From positions 1 through 25,245 of the IMG/VR virus record IMGVR_UViG_3300008963_000029: a stretch of DNA of 25,245 nt; one strand, given 5' to 3'. The DNA comes from a virus. Every line of letters starts with the position of its first letter. Positions within the stretch are counted from its first letter, which is position 1. This document shows positions 19,721 through 25,245 of the stretch, piece by piece. The position numbers were made by a program, and so were the translations under genes. The notes beneath the pieces are model-generated. The model made no database searches and was not told the origin of the DNA. It saw only the letters and a program-made list of their open reading frames with translations.

Positions 19721-20629
19721 TTATACCGTTACTGTAACGGGAGCTAATAATTCAGCACCATTAACGTCAATAGCAGTTAGCGATACAATATCACCACTAG
19801 TCACCGCAACACTAAGTTCAATTGAATACTCACCGTCCGCAGTCTCAGTAACATCATCAATAACAGCTGGCAATCCGTTTACTGTAATTGTAAAGTTAGT
19901 ATCAATTAACCCAATATAAGGATCGAAACCTAACAATGTAGAATCATTACCTACATTAACCGTTACAATTTCACTTGCATCAGTAGCAACTAAATCAGTA
20001 GCAATTAAATCAGAAATAGCTAACAAATCAAGTGCAGAAAAATCAGCATCTGCAGGCTTGTAAATAGCAATCTCGCCCAAGTTAAATGTGTGAGGTATTC
20101 TAAAAGTAATTATCAAATGCGAAACATTACCACTATTAGTAGTCATTTGCTTTCTTACTCTGAATGATTCAATAGGAATTAATCCTAATTCATCATCACT
20201 TACATACTTCCCTGCTACTTGTCCTGCATCGTCAACAATGTTAATACCTAAGTTAAGACATTCTAAAGACTTAAACTTATCGTATTGCTTAAATGTAGCA
20301 TCATACAAGTGATAAGTAACTTCTGTAACACCGTCTCTAACTTTGTAGTTGATTGCGTTTGCAGTTTCTACTTCTTCCGCTTCCGCCTGCTCTGCTTCGT
20401 AATCATCAACATTAACTGCCAATAAATAACGATTTCGCAAAGGCGTTGCTTGCGTGTAAGTCTCCCAATCACTTTCCGTAAAAGGTGAAGGAGTGAAATC
20501 AATTGATGGAGTTGATCCATCTGCATTTACTTTTTCTTTAAATAAGAATCGGTTGGCGCTCTGCAATATAGGGTCACAATTTGACTTTCCTAAATTACTT
20601 CCTCCGGCTAAACATTTACATTTTCCCAT
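19721..20629 (-). CDS. major tail tube protein with C-terminal Ig-like domain (302 aa)
   Basis: The N-terminal 210 residues contain features of tail tube proteins: a conserved-looking Cys pair start (MGKCKCLAGGSNLGKSNCDP), beta-rich blocks NRYLLAVNVDD and VTEVTYHLYDATFKQYDKFK, and ITFRIPHTFN. Residues about 220-302 are an Ig-like beta domain (SEIVTVNVGNDSTLL, NFTITVNGLPAVI, YSIELSVAVTSGDIVSL), likely surface-exposed on the tail. It is the only gene in the late region with both its own promoter (20660-20691) and a strong terminator directly after it. This fits a protein needed in many copies. The tube assignment rests on place two genes before the tape measure and on this isolated expression. 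Confidence 0.75.
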   Translation of the reverse strand: MGKCKCLAGGSNLGKSNCDPILQSANRFLFKEKVNADGSTPSIDFTPSPFTESDWETYTQATPLRNRYLLAVNVDDYEAEQAEAEEVETANAINYKVRDGVTEVTYHLYDATFKQYDKFKSLECLNLGINIVDDAGQVAGKYVSDDELGLIPIESFRVRKQMTTNSGNVSHLIITFRIPHTFNLGEIAIYKPADADFSALDLLAISDLIATDLVATDASEIVTVNVGNDSTLLGFDPYIGLIDTNFTITVNGLPAVIDDVTETADGEYSIELSVAVTSGDIVSLTAIDVNGAELLAPVTVTV

Positions 20630-20659
20630 GAGAATAAAATTTAATTATTAATAATGTTA

Positions 20660-20691
20660 CAAATTTAACAAAAAGTATTTTAATTTAACAA
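20660..20691 (-). promoter_or_regulatory. promoter of the tail tube gene
   Basis: On the minus strand TTG (20691-20689), 21 bases, then TAAATTTG (20667-20660), within the 55-base gap before the tail tube ATG at 20629 and the last codons of the gene upstream. Fits TTG-N17-23-TAnnTTTG. Confidence 0.65.
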
Positions 20692-21389
20692 CACTTACCA
20701 CGTTTTATTTTAATATCTATTTCTAATTTAACAGCTCCAAGGGTTGATTCAAAGATTGCTTTTTCGATTCCATTCGGTGTTTCATTGCCAAATTTAGGGT
20801 AACCTTTAGTCATTCCTTTATCCTCAAGTGGTGCAAATGCTGTACGATTTTTATTAATTGTATTTTGAAATTCAGCAACTAATTGCATGAGAGGTTGAAT
20901 AACTTTATTAACTCGGTCCTCATTTAGTTTACCCCAATCAGACCAATGCACAAAGAAAACCTCTAGGTTACTATCTCTACTCATTGGAGACTTAAACCCA
21001 TACCATTCATCACGTGTCGGAGTTTTTAACCAAATAAAAGGTAGTTTTGCATCCTCTCTATTTTGTCCATTAGCATCAACAAAGTTATGCCATTCTGAAA
21101 TAGTGTTGTAATGTGTGCCGTGAAAGAATAAAGGACGCTGAATAGTTAGTATTTCTCCCTTTACAATTGGCACCTCTGTTTGAATTATCACCGTATTTTC
21201 ATCTACATAGTCAATCACTAAGTAACCTTCTAGGAACTCATCGTATAGCTTCAACCATTTTAAACCGCAAAATGTTAACTCTTGCGTATCATTTGCCCAA
21301 ACTCCAACATCCGTAACACGCATAGTGTTATCTAATTTGCTGACTATTTCATCTTCAACTATTGATTGAGTTAATACTATATCAGCCAT
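20685..21389 (-). CDS. head-tail joining / tail completion protein candidate (234 aa)
   Basis: The protein has a beta-rich N-terminus (TMRVTDVGVWANDTQELTFC, then YLVIDYVDENTVIIQTEVP) and a middle with several Trp (GTHYNTISEWHNFV, LPFIWLKTPTRDEWYGF, FFVHWSDWGKLNEDRVNKVI). A C-terminal helical part is followed by KLEIDIKIKRGKCC. No named family. Its position after the DUF6712-like connector and before the tail tube gene is typical for tail completion or neck proteins. It overlaps the upstream gene by 13 bases. The C-terminal Cys pair is notable but of unknown meaning. Confidence in the gene is high, in its role modest. Confidence 0.65.
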   Translation of the reverse strand: MADIVLTQSIVEDEIVSKLDNTMRVTDVGVWANDTQELTFCGLKWLKLYDEFLEGYLVIDYVDENTVIIQTEVPIVKGEILTIQRPLFFHGTHYNTISEWHNFVDANGQNREDAKLPFIWLKTPTRDEWYGFKSPMSRDSNLEVFFVHWSDWGKLNEDRVNKVIQPLMQLVAEFQNTINKNRTAFAPLEDKGMTKGYPKFGNETPNGIEKAIFESTLGAVKLEIDIKIKRGKCC

Positions 21390-21880
21390 GTTGTTTCTTT
21401 TGATATTCCTTTGTAAAGAGGATAGTCCTCTTCATTCTCTTCAATATACTTTTGAATAGCTTTATAAGTCTTTACGCCTGAATTATAGAAGTTAAATCTA
21501 TCAGTATAGTCATCACTTACTAGCTTCCCACCTTCGGTTTTCATTTTGATTTTACCTTGACTAGTTGATGTTCCCAAATTGGTAACATAGTAATGCGAAT
21601 AAATGAAATCCTTTAACATTATTTCAATGCCTTCTGAAACGAACAAACGATTCTCACCGTAAACATCAGCATTAAAGTAAATCTTATCGAACAACGCTTG
21701 GTTTTCAGGTGTTAATGTTCCTGCATCAAATTCAGTTTGAATCTCATCTGCAAAGTCAGCACCTAGCAATTCAGCAAGTATTAAAGGCTCATGCTCATCA
21801 ATATATTCTTGCAGTTTACCGCTACCAAAACCAATTGAGATATCCCACTTATCAATAAAATCAGCAGTTGTTACTATCAT
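21377..21880 (-). CDS. head-tail connector protein, DUF6712-like (167 aa)
   Basis: The mainly helical protein opens with TADFIDKWDISIGFGSGKLQ, then EYIDEHEPLILAELLGADFA, has a helical middle (EGIEIMLKDFIYSHYYVTNL), and ends with FNFYNSGVKTYKAIQKYIEE, then DYPLYKGISKETTWL. I associate this order of features (N-terminal helical bundle, short-sided 'Y..G..TY.AIQ.YI' helix) with DUF6712, a Bacteroidota phage connector family. It lies between the small head proteins and the tail-joining gene. Overlaps upstream gene by four bases (ATGA). Confidence 0.7.
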   Translation of the reverse strand: MIVTTADFIDKWDISIGFGSGKLQEYIDEHEPLILAELLGADFADEIQTEFDAGTLTPENQALFDKIYFNADVYGENRLFVSEGIEIMLKDFIYSHYYVTNLGTSTSQGKIKMKTEGGKLVSDDYTDRFNFYNSGVKTYKAIQKYIEENEEDYPLYKGISKETTWLI

Positions 21881-22089
21881 GCTCCTAGTTTTTCAATAAA
21901 TTCAGCTTTTGAACGTGCTTTAACATCTGGAAATAACTCACGTAATTCGCTTAATGAATAGTCGTTTGGATCTAAATCAGTCAACTCATCACTAAACGGA
22001 TCATTAAGTAACGCACCTTTACTTTTTAGATGCTTTGCCATTTGTGGACTTACTTCTTTTTGCTCGTGGTTTTTTAGTACTACCTTCAT
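21877..22089 (-). CDS. small head-region protein B (70 aa, paralogue of neighbour)
   Basis: The N-terminal half MKVVLKNHEQKEVSPQMAKH followed by LKSKGALLND resembles that of the gene upstream (MKVGIKKTVPTKTAKNLINR and GIAKEV): M-K-V, K, V-P, A-K-x-L, and a Gly five residues later. The C-terminal half (YSLSELRELFPDVKARSKAE and FIEKL) is a short helix-helix module similar to SAP or Ish-type domains, which often bind nucleic acid. ATG 22089 is chosen over 22041 because it keeps the shared N-terminus, although it overlaps the upstream gene by 71 bases in another frame. Stop overlaps the next start by four bases. Confidence 0.65.
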   Translation of the reverse strand: MKVVLKNHEQKEVSPQMAKHLKSKGALLNDPFSDELTDLDPNDYSLSELRELFPDVKARSKAEFIEKLGA

Positions 22090-22246
22090 CTTCTTTTGAT
22101 TTTGTAACTATTTTTGATTCCTTAGTGGTTGCTACTTCCTTAGCAATTCCACGATTAATAAGATTTTTTGCAGTTTTAGTTGGTACAGTTTTCTTAATTC
22201 CTACCTTCATTCCTGCAACCTCTTTTATAATTTCAATTGTTTTCAT
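22019..22246 (-). CDS. small head-region protein A with Lys/Arg-rich tail (75 aa)
   Basis: The product has an N-terminal module MKTIEIIKEVAGMKVGIKKT, then PTKTAKNLINRGIAKEV, and a long basic tail with KSKEDEGSTKKPRAKRSKST and NGKASKK, probably disordered. The basic tail may bind DNA inside the head. It is the first gene after the major capsid gene, with a stem-loop between them. Its last 71 bases also encode the start of protein B in another frame. Unnamed small proteins after the capsid gene are common in Bacteroidota phages; some are head decoration or connector accessory proteins. The role here is unknown. Confidence 0.65.
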   Translation of the reverse strand: MKTIEIIKEVAGMKVGIKKTVPTKTAKNLINRGIAKEVATTKESKIVTKSKEDEGSTKKPRAKRSKSTNGKASKK

Positions 22247-22270
22247 TGTTAATTGCTTTTACCACCAAAA

Positions 22271-22295
22271 GGGCGCAACCCGAAGGTATACGCCC
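22271..22295 (-). terminator. stem-loop with UUCG loop after the major capsid gene
   Basis: On the minus strand GGGCG pairs with CGCCC and, inside, ACC pairs with GGT around TTCG, giving a C(UUCG)G-type tetraloop with a small internal bulge; TTTT follows. It may be a leaky terminator lowering expression of the genes after the capsid, or an mRNA-stabilising 3' hairpin. The T run is short. Confidence 0.6.
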
Positions 22296-22315
22296 TAATA
22301 TTGGTTAACTATCTA

Positions 22316-23545
22316 CTAAAGTGCAGTAAGTGCAGTTATAGCAGTTGCAAAATCACCGTTAATTAATACATTTGTATCATTTGCAGAAACAAATTGTACC
22401 ATTCTTTTCTCTAATACAAGTGTTTGCTTGTTTTGAGTCAAGTCATTACCATCAAGTCCAATTTGCATTTGCAATCCTGAACGATTAAGCACGTTAACTA
22501 CTGATGTTTCACCACCAACGAAATCACCTGCAGAAACTGCTAAAGTTTCAATGATTCTCATTCCTGAGTAATTCATTTCTCCAGATGGAGTTACATAGTC
22601 TTTCCAAATTGGTCGACCTTGTGAATCTTTAATTAATCGAATAGCACTCATTGTTGAAGGATTAACAAATAGAGCTTCAGGGATACCATTTGCTTCCTTC
22701 ACTTGTAACGCTATTGCTTCGATAACATCCAGCTCATTTGGAGTAGTTAACTGTCCTGCAAGTCCACCACCTGTAAATGCAGTTGCATACTCATTGATTC
22801 CTGTTAAGTTGTCTCCTATTCCGTTACCGTTAAATAAACCGTTTTCTAATACTATGTCTAGTCTACGCTCTAAGTTACGGATAATGAAAGAAACAAACTG
22901 AGGCAAGTCATCTAACATCTCAAGTGTCATTTTAGCCCATACAGCTACTTTCTTAACATCTTGAGTTTGGTTAACGTAAAGAACAGAACCTTGTGATTTA
23001 GTATCCCCTTCACCTATAAATGTAGGATTACCTTGCTCATCTATCTCTTCCGTCCACAACGCACGATTTGTAGATATTGAACCAACTGAAACGTTAGCTA
23101 AGTATCTTAACTCTCTTTTACGGATAGTTGAAATTATACCAGTATCTTGAGTTAATTGATACATAGGCTCAGCACTTCCGATTGTATCTGCATTCGTAAT
23201 TGTTACGGGCGCTTTGATTGTCATTGACAAAGGAGATGCTTTACCTTGTGCTGCATCTGCTTTTAATTGTGTCAATGCTTCTTCGTTGTTCTTTAACTCA
23301 GCAAGGATAGCACCGTGAAGCGTCTTATGTCCTTCTACTTTTTCAGTCTTTTCTTCTTTAAGACCTTCGATTTTTTGCTCCAAAGAATCAATAACAGACT
23401 TCATTTCTGAAACATCGTTATTTTCTTTAAGATCTTTAATCTCATTTTGGAAGCCTGCAATATCTTCCTTTGTTGCGTAACCTTTAGACTCTATTTTTTC
23501 ATCCAATTTAGCTACGACTTGTTCAACTGTTAATTCTTCAGCCAT
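22316..23545 (-). CDS. major capsid protein, HK97 fold (409 aa)
   Basis: Residues 1-100 are a charged coiled coil (AEELTVEQVVAKLDEKIESK, then MKSVIDSLEQKIEGLKEEKT) like the delta domain of HK97 gp5, which scaffolds the prohead and is cut off by the protease encoded just upstream. The mature part, from about residue 103, has hallmarks of the HK97 capsid fold: an N-arm, RALWTEEIDEQGNPTFIGEG, the long spine helix region VAVWAKMTLEMLDDLPQFVS followed by an LERRLDIVLENGLFNGNG loop, and an A-domain with ALFVNPSTMSAIRLIKDSQG. Length and order fit the family. The cleavage site is inferred to lie near residues 95-107. It is the second gene of the late operon and should be the most abundant head protein. 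Confidence 0.93.
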   Translation of the reverse strand: MAEELTVEQVVAKLDEKIESKGYATKEDIAGFQNEIKDLKENNDVSEMKSVIDSLEQKIEGLKEEKTEKVEGHKTLHGAILAELKNNEEALTQLKADAAQGKASPLSMTIKAPVTITNADTIGSAEPMYQLTQDTGIISTIRKRELRYLANVSVGSISTNRALWTEEIDEQGNPTFIGEGDTKSQGSVLYVNQTQDVKKVAVWAKMTLEMLDDLPQFVSFIIRNLERRLDIVLENGLFNGNGIGDNLTGINEYATAFTGGGLAGQLTTPNELDVIEAIALQVKEANGIPEALFVNPSTMSAIRLIKDSQGRPIWKDYVTPSGEMNYSGMRIIETLAVSAGDFVGGETSVVNVLNRSGLQMQIGLDGNDLTQNKQTLVLEKRMVQFVSANDTNVLINGDFATAITALTAL

Positions 23546-23562
23546 TGTTTTTGTTTTAAAAA

Positions 23563-24354
23563 TTAAAAATTAGTTATTACTTCATTCCAATCGAGTGATT
23601 TAATCGGCTCATTTGGTTCTTTTTTTTGAGTGTCTTTCAACGGCTCAATATTTTCAACTGTCGGTGTTAGCTCGTTTGAACCAAACAACACAGCACTATA
23701 TTCAATTAGTTTTGCTTCTTCAACTACCCAAAAATACTTATCCTCATCTGCTTTCTCAGGGTTTCCAAGTTTAGGATATACCTTATCCCATACAATTTTC
23801 TCCTCTTTGTATTCCTCATCATTAATAGCTAAGGACATCTTAACGTAAATCATTCCAACGCTATGCTGATCAATTTCTTTATCTAGGTACTGACCGTATA
23901 CATCTTTATTTAACTTTTCAGTTATCTCAGATGTTGCCATTAATACGGTGGTATCACCTTCTTTATTAACTCCTAAATCAGACCACTTAACAAGTACCTC
24001 CTCTATTGCTTTAGTCCTTCCAACTTTTGCTGTTACTTCGTGCTTATGGTCGTGCAAATGAAATACTTTAGTCGCTCGTTCTTTGATTGATTTTGCAAAG
24101 GTATTGCCTACATGAACATCACCATGTGAATCTAACCAGTTGTAAGTATTCGCTATAATTTTACGTGTTATAACTCCCTTACTAGGGTCGTCTTTATATT
24201 CGGTATTCATTGCTTTACTGACCACTTCATCAATAGGAGTAACACAAATATCTGAATACTTTACAGCATTTTTTTTAAGCTCAACTAATTCAGTCTTATT
24301 CTTGACTAAATAATCAAACTTTTCTTTTTTATTTTGAAAATTTGGCAACTTCAT
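23563..24354 (-). CDS. prohead maturation serine protease (263 aa)
   Basis: The protein resembles HK97 gp4-type/S78 prohead proteases. A substrate-side motif (NTYNWLDSHGDVHVGNTFAK, about 69-88) is followed by a His-rich strand FHLHDHKHE (98-106), one of which would be the catalytic His. A Ser lies in DQHSVGMIYVKMS (Ser 165). Residues 225-263 are a charged, probably removable tail. It cuts the delta domain of the capsid protein encoded 17 bases downstream. First gene of the leftward late unit; its promoter lies in the 81-base gap shared with the portal gene, where TAAGTTTG is present on the minus strand. Confidence 0.8.
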   Translation of the reverse strand: MKLPNFQNKKEKFDYLVKNKTELVELKKNAVKYSDICVTPIDEVVSKAMNTEYKDDPSKGVITRKIIANTYNWLDSHGDVHVGNTFAKSIKERATKVFHLHDHKHEVTAKVGRTKAIEEVLVKWSDLGVNKEGDTTVLMATSEITEKLNKDVYGQYLDKEIDQHSVGMIYVKMSLAINDEEYKEEKIVWDKVYPKLGNPEKADEDKYFWVVEEAKLIEYSAVLFGSNELTPTVENIEPLKDTQKKEPNEPIKSLDWNEVITNF

Positions 24355-24380
24355 ATTTTAATAAGTTGTTTAATATTTAA

Positions 24381-24388
24381 CAAACTTA
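24381..24388 (-). promoter_or_regulatory. -7 box of the leftward late promoter
   Basis: TAAGTTTG on the minus strand, 26 bases before the protease ATG (24354), fits TAnnTTTG. No TTG lies at the usual distance upstream, so a late activator or alternative sigma factor may be needed; this is inference. Confidence 0.5.
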
Positions 24389-24400
24389 TGAAAAAAATTG

Positions 24401-24408
24401 TACATTTG
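24401..24408 (+). promoter_or_regulatory. -7 box of the rightward portal promoter
   Basis: TACATTTG, 27 bases before the portal ATG (24436), fits TAnnTTTG. No clear TTG box at 17-23 bases upstream. It is 12 bases from the leftward -7 box on the other strand, so the two promoters are back to back and likely compete or share a regulator. Confidence 0.5.
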
Positions 24409-24435
24409 TATAATAATGTAAAAAAAAATTTAATT

Positions 24436-25245
24436 ATGGCTTTTAATTTGCTTGATTCAGCATTTAGGGTTGCAGGTAGATACTTAAATGGTTATTCAGC
24501 TACCAATAACAACTATTATACTACTCAAGGTATAGGATTTACGACCCCTCAATGGATTAATACTACTAACTACTGGCATCTTTATAATTCAATTCCTGAG
24601 CTTCAATCAGTAATTAATCGTAAGGCTAAAATGATAGCATCAGGTCAACCTAAGTTAGTGGACATGGACGGCAACCCATATGAGGGTAACCATTGGATGA
24701 AAGACTTAATTAAGCGACCTACACCGCTAATGAGTTGGGATAATGTTATTTACATGACCTCAATTAACTACTCAGTAACCAATAACGCACTTTTATACGC
24801 TCCAATGCGCACAATGGGAAGCCGTAAATTAATTGTGCCTTTAGCGTTTAACAACGTAAAGATTAACCCTGTCAATAGTGGACTTGAGCAAATTGAAATT
24901 GATGGAGTGATTAAGGGTGTCTCAATACCAACCGATAACAAAGGAAGGTTTAAAGACTATGAGATTAAAGATTTAGTTTATATGTTTGAACCAGATGGTA
25001 TCAACCTATATGATACTAAATCTAAACTTGAAGCACTTAAATACCCATTATCTAACTTAACACGACAATACGAAAAACGAAATGTACTACTTCACAATGT
25101 CTTTGCTCTTGGTATCTTATCCGCTGACAATGGCGACGGTATTACTTCAATGGCTTTGGATGGGGAGGATATTAAAGAAGTTCGTGATGACATTAAGAAA
25201 AGACATCAGGATGAGATAATCGTAACCGATAAGGCTTTGAAGTAT
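24436..25245 (+). CDS. phage portal protein, N-terminal part (partial)
   Basis: ATG 24436 opens a frame that stays open to the right edge (270 codons). The start AFNLLDSAFRVAGRYLNGYS is followed by PELQSVINRKAKMIASGQPK (about 55-74), the helix typical of portal proteins where the chain enters the stem. Further portal-type segments are HWMKDLIKRPTPLMSWDNVI, then YMTSINYSVTNNALLYAPMR, a DLVYMFEPDGINLYD loop and SKLEALKYPLSNLTRQYEKR. The portal ring forms the DNA entry port of the head and binds terminase. It is transcribed away from the protease and capsid genes from its own promoter, which is unusual for tailed phages. The terminase gene is not in the window and may follow. Confidence 0.9.
   Translation, partial: MAFNLLDSAFRVAGRYLNGYSATNNNYYTTQGIGFTTPQWINTTNYWHLYNSIPELQSVINRKAKMIASGQPKLVDMDGNPYEGNHWMKDLIKRPTPLMSWDNVIYMTSINYSVTNNALLYAPMRTMGSRKLIVPLAFNNVKINPVNSGLEQIEIDGVIKGVSIPTDNKGRFKDYEIKDLVYMFEPDGINLYDTKSKLEALKYPLSNLTRQYEKRNVLLHNVFALGILSADNGDGITSMALDGEDIKEVRDDIKKRHQDEIIVTDKALKY

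Noticed and set aside
1-25245. CRISPR array, tRNA genes, integrase, insertion sequence or restriction endonuclease
   Set aside because: Looked for by reading: the only short repeats are tandem without unique spacers, no cloverleaf with CCA-type context was noticed, and no transposase, recombinase or nuclease motifs appear in the encoded proteins.

Overview
The window looks like part of the genome of a tailed phage or prophage of a Bacteroidota host, most likely a member of Flavobacteriia. The tail genes (tube protein, 1188-residue tape measure, no contractile sheath seen) suggest a siphovirus-like virion. The DNA is AT-rich. At least seven places carry the Bacteroidota promoter -7 box TAnnTTTG, several with a TTG or TTTG box 18-22 bases upstream. 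Start codons are preceded by A-rich leaders rather than Shine-Dalgarno sequences. No integrase, tRNA or host gene is visible, so lytic versus temperate cannot be decided here.

Region 1 (1-4260, minus strand) is the early/replication region. A promoter at 4222-4255 reads leftward through nine small genes. They include a HTH protein, several unrecognised small proteins, and a DNA methyltransferase placed between two paralogous proteins. The unit ends at a strong terminator (1331-1358), followed by a 7-bp tandem repeat. A second unit with its own promoter (981-1009) and a structured leader encodes a replication protein, with internal DNA repeats that could be an origin, and a zinc-ribbon primase/helicase cut by the left edge.

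Region 2 (4381-7421) holds a spanin-like lipoprotein gene on the minus strand and then a plus-strand cargo island. The island has two promoters. The first contains a perfect 20-bp palindrome between its boxes and drives three small genes separated by integron-attC-like inverted repeats. The second shares a 14-bp element and overall layout with the early promoter. It drives a small basic protein, a fused ABC-type ATPase/GNAT acyltransferase, and a small HTH protein.

Region 3 (7399-24354, minus strand) is the late region. In transcription order it encodes the prohead protease, HK97-type major capsid protein, small head proteins and head-tail connectors, the tail tube protein (with its own promoter and terminator), tail assembly proteins, tape measure, four large tail-tip proteins, holin and amidase. 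Genes are packed with 1-80 base overlaps. Region 4 (24436-25245, plus strand) is the start of a portal protein transcribed divergently from the protease, so the head module is split between two opposite units.

In the inferred infection programme, the early promoter and the similar cargo promoter fire together, making the methyltransferase and the ATPase/acyltransferase early. The late minus-strand unit then builds virions and lyses the host. The cargo island sits between the amidase and the spanin-like gene, antisense to any late transcript that reads through. Family assignments are from sequence reading and memory; no database search was run.
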